Assembly (NCBI GenBank): GCA_019449635.1
Contig: JAGRPI010000030.1
Coordinates: 1 to 64,000 of the forward strand
DNA: 64,000 nucleotides
Direction of reading: 5' to 3'
DNA from: Candidatus Ferrigenium bremense
GTDB lineage: Bacteria; Pseudomonadota; Gammaproteobacteria; Burkholderiales; Gallionellaceae
The first letter of the stretch is position 1; each line of letters starts with the position of its first letter. Both the position numbers and the translations under genes were made by a program. Below the pieces are notes generated by a model. The model did not search any database, was not told where the DNA came from, and was given only the letters and a program-made list of their open reading frames with translations. Positions 1-8,348 of the stretch are shown in pieces.

Positions 1-1
1 C

Positions 2-172
2 GAGAATGTCACGGAAAGTGAAAAGCAATACCCCGTTCTGGATGACGAGACAAGGAGAATCATTGAAGCCGAGAACCGTTGCGATATCGCCCTTTATCGG
101 TATGCCTGCAAACTGTTCGCCAAGCAGTGTGCAAGCTACGGATTGGAAATCGACCCAATCCCTAATAATTAA
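2..172 (+). CDS. C-terminal end of a sulfotransferase-like protein (5' truncated by window edge)
   Basis: An open frame enters from the left edge and ends in TAA at 170-172, giving 56 residues with no start in the window. The tail carries the pattern D-E-T-x4-I-x-x-x-N-x-x-D-x-x-L-Y-x-Y-A, which resembles the C-terminal helix of sulfotransferase-fold proteins that act on glycans. The next gene starts 50 nt downstream on the same strand. If it is a sulfotransferase-fold enzyme, it could be the transferase that uses the 3'-phosphonucleotide donor made by the downstream genes. The family call is weak because only the tail is visible; that this frame is coding is more certain. Confidence 0.5.
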   Translation, partial: ENVTESEKQYPVLDDETRRIIEAENRCDIALYRYACKLFAKQCASYGLEIDPIPNN

Positions 173-221
173 TGATGAGGATATATCGTCATCTTTAACA
201 TTCAGGCATGCGGTTCATTAA

Positions 222-1286
222 ATGCACACTGACCAGCCCAACGTTGATAATAAAACTGATGCATTATCCTGCATCCTTTGCGCAAGCAGTGCTATGCTAG
301 TTTACTGCGCACTCCACGACCGGTTATTTGGCAGTGCTGGGGAATGGTCGGTCGCACAATGTACGAATCCAGTCTGCGGCCTGATGTGGATTAATCCCCG
401 ACCGTCCGCTGCCCAACTTGCCGCTGCCTATCAAACTTATTACACCCATAATGTGCGGCAAAATGGGTCTTTCATGCGGAAATTTTACCTTCAGCTTCGT
501 TTTGGCTATCTTGCTTCCCGCTTCGGCTACGGCAGCGGCAAAACAAACGTCTGGTGGAAAACCGCGGGCAGGATCGCAGGATTGCTGCCGCACCGGCGAG
601 CGGCTTTCGATGCGAGCGTGATGTGGCTTCCTGCTAAATCGGGCGGCAAATTACTTGAAATTGGCTGTGGAGCAGGCGAGAATCTTGCGCATCTGGCCCA
701 ATTGGGCTGGCAGGTCCAAGGCATAGAGCCTGACCATAAGGCGGCGTCGATCGCACGCAGCAAGGGCCTCGTGATTATTGAAGGCAACCTGAATGAAGAT
801 TTCTTTCCACCCGAATCCTTTGATGCTATCGTACTCAGCCACGTCATTGAGCATCTCGATAACCCGCTGGAAGCCATAAAAAATTGCCGCACGTTATTGA
901 AGCCAAATGGGCTGCTCGTCATGCTTACACCTAACACCGATGCCTTCGGGCATCGCCGGTACCGTGAAAATTGGCTGCATCTTGATCCACCGCGGCATTT
1001 GTTTCTTTTCAACAAGACGGCAATTTGTCGCCTGGCTACGCTTGCTGGATTCACTGACTATCGAAGCTTCAGCACACTTCGCGATGCGAATTGGACGCTA
1101 GCAGGCAGCCGTGCGTTGCGTAACACCGGGCATTACCAGATGGGCTGCCTGCCCTTTGCTGCGCGCCTATTGGGGATGTGGTTACTCTGCACAGAGTGGC
1201 TGAGCATGTGCTTCAATCCGGATTGTGGTGAAGAAATCGTCCTGATTTCGCGGCAATGCGATGACTCGGCAAATAATTCTTGGTAG
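222..1286 (+). CDS. Class I SAM-dependent methyltransferase with N-terminal cysteine-rich domain
   Basis: This is a 354-residue protein. The first 60 residues have a C-x2-C pair and a C-x4-C pair followed by a short W-I-N-P-R-P stretch, an arrangement seen in zinc-ribbon-headed methyltransferases of sugar and capsule clusters. The Rossmann SAM-binding motif I (LLEIGCGAGENLAHL) lies near residue 143, with an acidic residue at the end of strand 2 (GIEPD), and motif IV-like HVIEHLDNP follows. It is the first complete gene of a same-strand run to 7091. By position it may methylate the phosphoramidate or a sugar; the substrate cannot be read from the sequence. No strong ribosome-binding site is visible before the ATG. 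Confidence 0.8.
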   Translation: MHTDQPNVDNKTDALSCILCASSAMLVYCALHDRLFGSAGEWSVAQCTNPVCGLMWINPRPSAAQLAAAYQTYYTHNVRQNGSFMRKFYLQLRFGYLASRFGYGSGKTNVWWKTAGRIAGLLPHRRAAFDASVMWLPAKSGGKLLEIGCGAGENLAHLAQLGWQVQGIEPDHKAASIARSKGLVIIEGNLNEDFFPPESFDAIVLSHVIEHLDNPLEAIKNCRTLLKPNGLLVMLTPNTDAFGHRRYRENWLHLDPPRHLFLFNKTAICRLATLAGFTDYRSFSTLRDANWTLAGSRALRNTGHYQMGCLPFAARLLGMWLLCTEWLSMCFNPDCGEEIVLISRQCDDSANNSW

Positions 1287-1372
1287 GCTTTTTTGACAAT
1301 CTTTAGGAGGATGCAGGGATTATTTTTCTAAATGGGCAATCATATTTGAGGGATATACTTGCTAAAAATATT

Positions 1373-1915
1373 ATGAGCGGACGCGTTTACTGGATTACAG
1401 GCCTATCGGGTGCCGGCAAATCGACTCTTTCGACAGAGGTGGTCAAATATTTACGAACCCGTGGCGAGTGTGTGGTTCAATTAGATGGCGATGAATTACG
1501 CGAGGTATTTGGCGCAGTCGCTGCCAATGCAAAAAATCACGGACGCGAGGGACGGTTGGCACTGGCTTTGCAATATGCGCATCTGTGCAGGGTGATCGCC
1601 AGCCAAGGATTGACAGTGGTGATTGCCACCATTTCGCTATTCAAGGAAGTTCATGCCTGGAATCGCCAGAATTTGCCGGGGTATTTTGAGGTGTACCTGA
1701 AAGTACCCGTGGACGAATTGAGGCGGCGCGATCCGAAGGGTATCTATCGCCGCTTTGATGCAGGTGAATTGCAGGATGTGGCGGGGTTGGATCTGCCCAT
1801 CGATGAGCCGGAAGCGGCAGACTTGATTGTAGAGTTTGAGTCGGGACAGACTGTGAATGCTGTTATGGAAAAATTGATTAATCAACTGACGGAGAAAATG
1901 CTTCATGAAGACTGA
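1373..1915 (+). CDS. APS-kinase-like kinase, probable cytidine diphosphoramidate kinase (Cj1415-like)
   Basis: This 180-residue P-loop kinase belongs to the adenylylsulfate kinase family. The Walker A motif GLSGAGKST is at residues 10-18 and DGDELRE at 38-44. It lacks the N-terminal extension and the GFS-x2-DR-x-ENIRR motif that the canonical CysC at 23213 has. Its size and the DGDELRE form fit C. jejuni Cj1415, which phosphorylates the 3'-hydroxyl of cytidine diphosphoramidate. Its neighbours are the other enzymes of that pathway, which favours that role over sulfate activation. I chose ATG 1373 because the protein then begins just before the first beta strand; an in-frame TTG at 1346 is possible. 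It overlaps the next gene by 11 nt. Confidence 0.75.
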   Translation: MSGRVYWITGLSGAGKSTLSTEVVKYLRTRGECVVQLDGDELREVFGAVAANAKNHGREGRLALALQYAHLCRVIASQGLTVVIATISLFKEVHAWNRQNLPGYFEVYLKVPVDELRRRDPKGIYRRFDAGELQDVAGLDLPIDEPEAADLIVEFESGQTVNAVMEKLINQLTEKMLHED

Positions 1916-2654
1916 ATGGGATTACACTACGCTGGCCGATGCCTATCTGAAACGCCCGGATTATTCCGATGCGGCGATTGATGCGATGCTGAAGATCGCT
2001 GGCGCCGAGAAATGCGACAAGTTTTGCGATGTGGGGGCTGGCGTTGCGCACCTCACCCTGATGCTGGCTGCGCGTGGACTGGACGTAACGGCGGTCGAGC
2101 CTAACGACGCAATGCGTGCCAATGGGATCAAGCGCACTGCTTCATTGCCGAATGTACGCTGGCACGAGGGAACTGGTGAACAGACAGGTCAGGCCGCCCA
2201 AGCTTTTGATATGGTGACCTTTGGCAGCTCATTCAACGTGTGCGACCGCCCGGTTGCTCTGAAAGAGACCGCTCGCATTCTTAAGCCGCGTGGCTGGTTT
2301 GCATGTATGTGGAATCATCGTCAGCTTGAAGACCCGGTTCAGGCACAGATCGAATCCATAATTAAAGAACGTGTGGCAGGCTACGGTTATGGCACCCGCC
2401 GTGAGGATCAAACGTCCGTAATTGATGCCAGCGGTTTGTTCGGGCCGGTAGTGCATCTGGATTCGCGGGTTATCCACGAACAAACTGTTGCAGAATGTGT
2501 TGAGGCATGGCGCTCCCATGCCACCCTGGAACGCCAGGCAGGTAATGCATTTGCTGCCGTAGTGGCTGCCATCGAGCACTATTTGGTGAGCCTCAAGGTC
2601 GAGAAGATCCGTATTCCTTATTCCACCAATATTTGGATTGCGCAGTTGGCTTAG
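1905..2654 (+). CDS. SAM-dependent methyltransferase, candidate phosphoramidate O-methyltransferase
   Basis: This 249-residue class I methyltransferase has motif I as FCDVGAGVAHLTLML (about residues 40-54), an acidic motif II (AVEPND), and post-motif FGSSFNV followed by ARILKPRGWFACMWNHR. This variant is typical of the Methyltransf_11/25 group. It overlaps the kinase gene before it and ends 10 nt before the next start, so it is probably translationally coupled. In C. jejuni, the methyltransferase-type genes Cj1419 and Cj1420 adjoin the phosphoramidate genes in the same way. I infer that this protein adds the O-methyl group of a methyl phosphoramidate; the alternative is a sugar O-methyltransferase. 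Confidence 0.7.
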   Translation: MKTEWDYTTLADAYLKRPDYSDAAIDAMLKIAGAEKCDKFCDVGAGVAHLTLMLAARGLDVTAVEPNDAMRANGIKRTASLPNVRWHEGTGEQTGQAAQAFDMVTFGSSFNVCDRPVALKETARILKPRGWFACMWNHRQLEDPVQAQIESIIKERVAGYGYGTRREDQTSVIDASGLFGPVVHLDSRVIHEQTVAECVEAWRSHATLERQAGNAFAAVVAAIEHYLVSLKVEKIRIPYSTNIWIAQLA

Positions 2655-2664
2655 GGGCGGACTG

Positions 2665-4983
2665 ATGGCTTTGTCGTTTTCCACCAAGGCTGGCACTCTG
2701 GCGTTGCTACAAGGGCGACTCCGGTCGGCGCGTATCGCGCCGCTGGTATGGTTTACCGTGGCCGAATGGGAGGCCGACCGTTCTGCGTGTTTGGCAAAGA
2801 TTCAGCCAGCTTTGGGAAAGGGCCCGTGGATCGTTCGTTCCAGTTGCCGGCGTGAGGATGGGGCGACCGGGTCGAATGCAGGTGCTTTTTTGTCTCTGCC
2901 GAATGTGACAACGGTTGATCTTGAAAGTGCCATCGGGCAAGTGATTGCCGCCTATGGCGGGGCTGAGGCGGCGGACGAAGTACTGATCCAGCCGATGCTG
3001 AAAAATGTGCTTTGCTCCGGGGTGGCTTTCTCGCATGACCCAAACACCTGTGCGCCTTATCGAGTGGTGAATTGGTCAGAAGGGGCAGACACTACCGCCG
3101 TAACCGGGGGGATGGGCGGGCGTACTTGGCAGCAGGCTGCCTTGTCGCCGATTGCGCCCCCTGCCGAACTAGCCGGCATCGTGACTTTGCTGGATGAGTT
3201 GTTGGCGCTGTTCGGTGGCGTGCCAGTGGATTGCGAGTTTGCCATTGCGGCAGATGGAGATGGGGCAGAAAATCTGTGGCTGCTGCAAGCGCGTCCGCTG
3301 GTCTTGCTGCGTCAACCGGAAGGTGAAGCACAGCAGGCGGCGCGGCTGCAACGCATTCAGGACAAGGTGGCACGCGGCATGCGACCACACCCCTTCCTGA
3401 TAGGACGGCGTACCGTGTATGGCGTAATGCCGGACTGGAACCCGGCGGAGATCATCGGCGTGCGCCCCAAGCCGCTTGCCTTGTCGCTTTACCGCGAACT
3501 GGTGACGGATGCCATCTGGGCATACCAGCGGCATAACTACGGTTACCGGAACCTGCGCAGCTTCCCGCTGATGCCGCATTTCTTCGGGTTGCCATACATC
3601 GATGTGCGGTTGTCGTTCAATTCCTTTATTCCTGCTGATCTGGACGAAGGATTGGCGGGGCGGTTGGTTGATCATTACATTGACCGACTGTTGGCCGAGC
3701 CAACCTTGCACGACAAGGTGGAGTTCGAAATCGTCTTTTCCTGTTACACGCTGGATTTGCCAGAGCGACTGGAACAGTTGGCGGAAGCGGGATTCTCTAA
3801 GGGTGAGCGCGAGGCCATTGCTGACAGCCTGCGGAGGCTGACCAACCGCATCGTGCATCCCAGGGAGGGCTTGTGGCGCGAAGATGCCGCCAAACTGGAA
3901 ACGCTGAATGCACGGCGCGGAGAATTGCTGGCCTCCAATACCGATCCACTGGAACGGATTTATTGGCTGCTGGAAGATGCCAAGCGCTATGGCACCCTGC
4001 CCTTTGCGGGGCTGGCGCGGGCCGGGTTTGTGGCAGTCCAGATGCTCAAATCGCTGGTGGCGGTTGGGGTGTTCTCACAGGCGGATTACGATGCGTTCAT
4101 GGCCAGCGTGTCCACCGTTAGCGGACAGTTGGGGCGGGATCGGGCGATGCTGGATAAGGCTACCTTTTTGTCGCGCTACGGCCATCTGCGTCCTGGCACC
4201 TACGATCTGCTCTCGCCTCGTTACGACGAAGCGCCGGAACTGTATTTCGATTGGAAACAGCGGCCGCCGGCGGCTGAACTGGTAAAGCCATTTTCAGTCA
4301 CCTTGCCGCAGATGCGTGAAGTGGTGAAGCTACTTGAAACGCATGGCCTGCAGCCAGATCCGGTGGGGCTGTTCGATTTTCTGCAAGCCGGGATTGAATT
4401 GCGCGAGCTGGCGAAGTTCCACTTTACCCGTAATCTGTCGGACGCACTGGCACTGGTGGCCGAATGCGGGTCGCAGTGGGGCTTTTCGCGCGAAGATTTG
4501 GCCTATTGCGACATTGCCGCGTTCAAAGAGATGCATGTTGCTGCCGCCGACCCAAAAGATGTGCTCTTGCGTAGCATCGAACAAGGTAAGGCGCGTTATC
4601 GGGAAACGCTGGCGGTTTCGTTGCCGCCGGTGATCGCCCAGCCCGAAGACGTATGGGCCTTCGAGTGGCAGGATACGGTGCCTAACTTCATTACGCAAAA
4701 GCAGGTGACAGCGCCGGTGGTGGGTTGTGATGCGCGGGAAGCGCTGGCCGGTGCGGTGGTGTGCATCCCCAATGCCGATCCGGGATTTGACTGGCTGTTT
4801 GCTTACCCGATTGCGGGCTTGATCACTGCTTGGGGAGGGGCCAATTCGCACATGGCGATTCGCGCCGGAGAATTGGGCTTGCCGGCAGTCATTGGTGCGG
4901 GCGAAGTGTTGTACCGGCGCTGGTCCGCCGCGCGAAGATTGCATCTCGATTGTGCGGGGCGGCGGGTCGAGGTGCTGGCGTGA
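2665..4983 (+). CDS. PEP-synthase-like phosphotransferase, probable L-glutamine kinase (Cj1418-like)
   Basis: This 772-residue protein has an N-terminal ATP-grasp (PPDK_N-like) domain with the VRSS motif and its partner AGAFLSL, a long middle region, and a C-terminal swivelling PEP-utiliser domain with GGANSHMAIRAGELGLPAV. The catalytic histidine is about residue 729. No C-terminal PEP/pyruvate TIM barrel follows, so it is not a true PEP synthase. Its size and architecture match C. jejuni Cj1418, which uses ATP and L-glutamine to form L-glutamine phosphate, the first step to CDP-phosphoramidate. ATG 2665 is preceded by an AGGGGCGG ribosome-binding site. Its stop overlaps the start of the next gene. 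The family is clear; the substrate is inferred from context. Confidence 0.8.
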   Translation: MALSFSTKAGTLALLQGRLRSARIAPLVWFTVAEWEADRSACLAKIQPALGKGPWIVRSSCRREDGATGSNAGAFLSLPNVTTVDLESAIGQVIAAYGGAEAADEVLIQPMLKNVLCSGVAFSHDPNTCAPYRVVNWSEGADTTAVTGGMGGRTWQQAALSPIAPPAELAGIVTLLDELLALFGGVPVDCEFAIAADGDGAENLWLLQARPLVLLRQPEGEAQQAARLQRIQDKVARGMRPHPFLIGRRTVYGVMPDWNPAEIIGVRPKPLALSLYRELVTDAIWAYQRHNYGYRNLRSFPLMPHFFGLPYIDVRLSFNSFIPADLDEGLAGRLVDHYIDRLLAEPTLHDKVEFEIVFSCYTLDLPERLEQLAEAGFSKGEREAIADSLRRLTNRIVHPREGLWREDAAKLETLNARRGELLASNTDPLERIYWLLEDAKRYGTLPFAGLARAGFVAVQMLKSLVAVGVFSQADYDAFMASVSTVSGQLGRDRAMLDKATFLSRYGHLRPGTYDLLSPRYDEAPELYFDWKQRPPAAELVKPFSVTLPQMREVVKLLETHGLQPDPVGLFDFLQAGIELRELAKFHFTRNLSDALALVAECGSQWGFSREDLAYCDIAAFKEMHVAAADPKDVLLRSIEQGKARYRETLAVSLPPVIAQPEDVWAFEWQDTVPNFITQKQVTAPVVGCDAREALAGAVVCIPNADPGFDWLFAYPIAGLITAWGGANSHMAIRAGELGLPAVIGAGEVLYRRWSAARRLHLDCAGRRVEVLA

Positions 4984-5603
4984 AGGTGGTCGCTGTCTCG
5001 CAGCGGGTGGATGTGTGGGCGGATCGGGGCGAGCGGCGGGATGCACTGGACCAGCGGTTGTGTCTATGGCTGGTGACTGCAGGTTGTGTACCGGTGCCGG
5101 TGCCTAACTCTTTGATGGTTGCGGGTGATGCGGGAGAACTGTGGCTGCAACGCTGGTTGGAGGCAGTCAAGCCGGACGCCGTGCTGCTGTCGGGGGGTAA
5201 TGACATCGGGGGTGCGCCCGAACGCGACAATACCGAGCGCAGTTTGCTGGCCTATGCCAAGGACCAGGCTTTGCCGGTGCTGGGCATTTGCCGGGGGATG
5301 CAGATGATGGGCGTGTGGGCGGGCGCTAGCCTCGTGCCGGTTGAAAGACATGCGGGCACTCAACATCAGTTGCAGGTAGTTGAGGGTCCGGATGAGTGGC
5401 CGAGCACGGTCAATAGCTTCCATAACTTTGCTTTGTCCGATTGTCCGCCGGGATTTGCGGTTTCCGCCCGCGCCGGGGATGGGACGATTGAAGCCATGTG
5501 TCATGCCCATTTACCCTGGGAGGGCTGGATGTGGCATCCTGAGCGGGAGCGCGACTTTTCATTGACCGATATAGACCGGCTGAGGGCGCTGTTCCATGTC
5601 TAG
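4980..5603 (+). CDS. Class I glutamine-amidotransferase-like hydrolase, probable gamma-glutamyl-CDP-amidate hydrolase (Cj1417-like)
   Basis: This 207-residue peptidase C26 / class I amidotransferase-fold protein has the nucleophile elbow GICRGMQ with Cys104, and His186 and Glu188 in WHPERE complete a Cys-His-Glu triad. The SGGND stretch near residue 71 is typical of the gamma-glutamyl hydrolase branch. I chose GTG 4980, which overlaps the stop of the preceding gene (GTGA). In C. jejuni the equivalent Cj1417 removes glutamate from gamma-glutamyl-CDP-amidate to release cytidine diphosphoramidate. A general gamma-glutamyl-GABA hydrolase is the alternative, but the coupling to the glutamine-kinase-like gene argues for the specialised role. 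Confidence 0.8.
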   Translation: MKVVAVSQRVDVWADRGERRDALDQRLCLWLVTAGCVPVPVPNSLMVAGDAGELWLQRWLEAVKPDAVLLSGGNDIGGAPERDNTERSLLAYAKDQALPVLGICRGMQMMGVWAGASLVPVERHAGTQHQLQVVEGPDEWPSTVNSFHNFALSDCPPGFAVSARAGDGTIEAMCHAHLPWEGWMWHPERERDFSLTDIDRLRALFHV

Positions 5604-6384
5604 CCAGTGGTTGCAACTGGCCGTTGACGCAGCCAGAGAAGCGGGAAATGTGATTTTGGGGTTTTACCATCGCGACTTGCCCGTTGAACGTAAGGATGAT
5701 GGTTCGCCACTGACGCTGGCAGACCGCGCTGCCCACCAAATCATCGCTGCCAGACTGGAGGCAACCGGGGTGCCGGTGGTGTCAGAAGAAGGGGGCAGCC
5801 TGCATCTGGATGCTCGGCGTTATTGGCTGGTAGATCCGCTGGATGGCACCAAGGATTTTCTGGCGGGTAATGATGAATTCACCGTGAATATCGCGCTGGT
5901 GGAAGCGCAAAAGCCGGTTCTTGGCGTTGTGTATGCGCCGGCGCTGGATGAGCTGTATGCGGGTGAGCCTGGCAAAACTTCTTGGTATGCGAAAGCAGGC
6001 GCCCGCACCGAATGCATCGCTGACGGCCAAGCACCTTGCCTGCGCGTGGCTGTGAGCCGCTTTCACGACCATCCGGATGTGGAGGTGTTTGCGCAAGCCA
6101 ATGGTGTTTGCTTGCGCGTGCCGATGGGCTCGGCACTTAAATATGGGCGGCTTGCCTTGGGCGATGTGGATGTATTTCCCCGCCTGGTGGGTAGCTCTGA
6201 ATGGGATACCGCTGCAGGGCAAGCAGTACTGGAAGCTGCAGGGGGGCGGGTGCTGGACTGGAGCACCGGAGAATCATTACGATATGGTAAGGAAAAGCGC
6301 AGAAATCCTCGCTTGCTCGCACTTCGCGCACCCTATCGCTTTGCTGATTTTAAATTGAAACAATACGGACCTGAATTGTTATGA
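5596..6384 (+). CDS. CysQ-like 3'(2'),5'-bisphosphate nucleotidase / inositol monophosphatase family protein
   Basis: This 262-residue protein has the full metal-dependent phosphatase signature: EEGG near residues 64-67, DPLDGTKDF at 80-88, and the downstream SEWDTAAGQAVLEAAGG. This is the CysQ branch, whose members remove the 3'-phosphate from PAP after sulfotransfer. It overlaps its neighbours by 8 and 4 nt, so it is made together with the phosphoramidate enzymes. If the pathway here uses a 3'-phospho-CDP donor, the by-product would be 3'-phospho-CMP and this enzyme could return it to CMP. That role is my inference; the fold assignment is firm. Confidence 0.82.
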   Translation: MSSQWLQLAVDAAREAGNVILGFYHRDLPVERKDDGSPLTLADRAAHQIIAARLEATGVPVVSEEGGSLHLDARRYWLVDPLDGTKDFLAGNDEFTVNIALVEAQKPVLGVVYAPALDELYAGEPGKTSWYAKAGARTECIADGQAPCLRVAVSRFHDHPDVEVFAQANGVCLRVPMGSALKYGRLALGDVDVFPRLVGSSEWDTAAGQAVLEAAGGRVLDWSTGESLRYGKEKRRNPRLLALRAPYRFADFKLKQYGPELL

Positions 6385-7091
6385 AAGCCATCATTCTTGC
6401 TGCTGGTCGCGGCAGCCGCATGAAAGACCTGACTGATGAACGCCCAAAATGCCTGGCGGAGCTGCGTGGAAGAACGCTGCTCGACTGGCAGCTAAATGCA
6501 CTGCGCGAAGCGGGAATCGACGATATTGCCATTGTCACCGGCTATAAACGTGAGCAACTGGCATGTCGTGGGCTGGTGGAGTTTCATAATGCACGCTGGG
6601 CGGATACCAATATGGTGTCATCACTAGCCTGCGCCGCGGAATGGCTGAAAGCATATCCATGTGTGGTGAGTTATTCGGACATTTTTTACGATGCAAGCGC
6701 AGTGGTGTCCCTAATCAGCAGTAAAGCCGCTTTGGCTGTGACTTACGATGCTAACTGGAGGGTGTTGTGGGAAAAACGTTTTGGCGATCCTTTGCTGGAT
6801 GCTGAAACATTTCGCCTCGGGAGCGATGGCAACTTGGCAGAGATTGGCAATAAACCGAAGACTGTAGAGGAAATACAAGGCCAATATATGGGGTTGTTAC
6901 GCTTTACTCCGGTGGGATGGAGTGAGGTAGTGAGGATTCGAGCCGGCCTACCCGGCGAAGTGTGCGACAGGATGCATATGACCGGTACGCTGCAAAAAGT
7001 AATTGAGGCCGGAAAGGTGCCGGTGACAGCTGTGCCCTATTCTGGCGAATGGGGAGAGGTGGATAGCGCCGAAGATCTGGCTGCCTATTGA
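6381..7091 (+). CDS. LicC-like NTP transferase, probable CTP:phosphoglutamine cytidylyltransferase (Cj1416-like)
   Basis: This 236-residue nucleotidyltransferase begins with the signature ILAAGRGSRM followed by ERPKCL. It continues with the LicC-type N-x-R-W-x-x-T-N-M-x-x-S-L region around residues 71-84 and a YSDIFYD metal-binding stretch. LicC-type enzymes transfer CMP from CTP to small phosphorylated acceptors; C. jejuni Cj1416 does so to L-glutamine phosphate. The start ATG overlaps the stop of the CysQ-like gene. It is the last gene of the packed run; a 327-nt gap follows. A phosphocholine cytidylyltransferase is the alternative, but no choline kinase is nearby. Confidence 0.78.
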   Translation: MKAIILAAGRGSRMKDLTDERPKCLAELRGRTLLDWQLNALREAGIDDIAIVTGYKREQLACRGLVEFHNARWADTNMVSSLACAAEWLKAYPCVVSYSDIFYDASAVVSLISSKAALAVTYDANWRVLWEKRFGDPLLDAETFRLGSDGNLAEIGNKPKTVEEIQGQYMGLLRFTPVGWSEVVRIRAGLPGEVCDRMHMTGTLQKVIEAGKVPVTAVPYSGEWGEVDSAEDLAAY

Positions 7092-7418
7092 GCTGGATCC
7101 AGGCATGCATTTGAACTACGTCTGCTCTGTTGATCAGAATGGCTATTGCGTTTATCAGCATACATTAAGCATCGTCCCGACTTGATTTATCTCGGGCAGC
7201 CAGAGAGTGTTCTGGGTTTAATGGCATGCCTAAACGGGCGTTTTATCTTTAGTTTGAGGAAACGAATTCCGTTCCCATCATTGATGTGATAGCCTTCTCG
7301 AAAGCGTTCCAATTATTTGTTTAAACCTGCTTGCTCTACTTCTTGGATTGTTTTTTATATAACCAACAAAGCGACCGCCGGACACTACTGGCAAAATAAT
7401 CAGAAACGGAATTAGGCA
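7092..7418. other. Intergenic gap of 327 nt
   Basis: This AT-rich stretch separates the packed phosphoramidate run from the next gene. A short imperfect hairpin (CCCGA and TCGGG arms around 7175-7197) lacks a T-run, so I do not call it a terminator. No gene, RNA or convincing promoter is recognised. Confidence 0.5.
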
Positions 7419-8273
7419 ATGGCAAAAGCGTTGATTGTCGGTGTGGACAGCATGATCGGTGCGTTCGTGGAACGGCAATTATTAGAGTGCGGTTTTGAGG
7501 TATATGGCACCAGCCGACGTCACACTGACCCGCGCCGCCTGTACCTCGACCTTACAGAAGATTTACGTAATTGGGAGATTCCGGAAGGCATCGACTTCGC
7601 ATGCATATTTGCCGGGGTTACCGCCTTGCGCGACTGTGAAGTCGATCCGGAAGGTTCATGGCAAGTCAATGTCGTAGGCACGTCCGCTGTTATCGAACAC
7701 CTGATCTCTCGCGGAATTTACGTCCTATTTCCATCCAGCAATTTGGTATTTGACGGCTCCAGCAAGAATATCACCGAGGACAGCAAGCAATCGCCCAGAA
7801 CGGAGTATGGCCGCCAAAAATTAGCCGTTGAACGGCTGATGACGCAGTATTTAGACCAGGGAAGCATTGTCAGGTTGACCAAAGTTATTCCTCCGCAATT
7901 CGATCTTTTCATGAAATGGAAACACGATCTTGCGGCTGGCAAAACAATCAGACCGTTCAATGACATGTGGCTTGCACCTATATCGCTGAAATTTACGGCT
8001 CAAGCGATAAAATCGATTTGCGAACAACGGCGAACAGGTATTTTCCACATTTCCGGCGCGCAAAACATCAGCTATACCGAGGCTGCATCCTACATCGCAG
8101 CCAGAATCGGCGCAGACACAGAACTAATTAGTCCGATTTCTGGTAAAGAGATGGCCGTAGATACTGATCAGATGCCGCGCAATGCGGCATTGAGCGCTTC
8201 TCGAATAGAATCTGGCGTAGGGTTGCTCTGCCCGAATTCATTTGATGCCATCAAAGAATCGCTAGGCTTATAG
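7419..8273 (+). CDS. RmlD-like NAD(P)-dependent sugar reductase (extended SDR)
   Basis: This 284-residue protein starts with a Rossmann strand and the glycine pattern G-x-D-S-M-I-G, a slightly altered form of the usual GxxGxxG. The catalytic YxxxK is present as YGRQK near residue 129, with SSNLVFDG before it, as in dTDP-4-dehydrorhamnose reductase (RmlD) family members. It is more divergent from RmlD than the true rfbD at 33518, so it probably reduces a different nucleotide-sugar. It stands alone between two gaps and is convergent with the next gene. The substrate is unknown. Confidence 0.7.
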   Translation: MAKALIVGVDSMIGAFVERQLLECGFEVYGTSRRHTDPRRLYLDLTEDLRNWEIPEGIDFACIFAGVTALRDCEVDPEGSWQVNVVGTSAVIEHLISRGIYVLFPSSNLVFDGSSKNITEDSKQSPRTEYGRQKLAVERLMTQYLDQGSIVRLTKVIPPQFDLFMKWKHDLAAGKTIRPFNDMWLAPISLKFTAQAIKSICEQRRTGIFHISGAQNISYTEAASYIAARIGADTELISPISGKEMAVDTDQMPRNAALSASRIESGVGLLCPNSFDAIKESLGL

Positions 8274-8348
8274 TCAGCGTTAACAACAGATGATCGCTTA
8301 TTTGCCTCGATCGACGGATCATCAAAATGGAACCATGCAATGCTTCTC

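Noticed and set aside
6..221. 71-codon open frame starting at ATG 6
   Set aside because: It overlaps the partial sulfotransferase-like frame (2-172) in another phase, has no family resemblance and no ribosome-binding site.
1..7091. Interpretation of the first cluster as a sulfate-activation (cys) operon
   Set aside because: It has CysC-like and CysQ-like genes but no cysD, cysN or cysH, and the PEP-synthase-like, C26 hydrolase and LicC-like genes do not fit sulfate assimilation.
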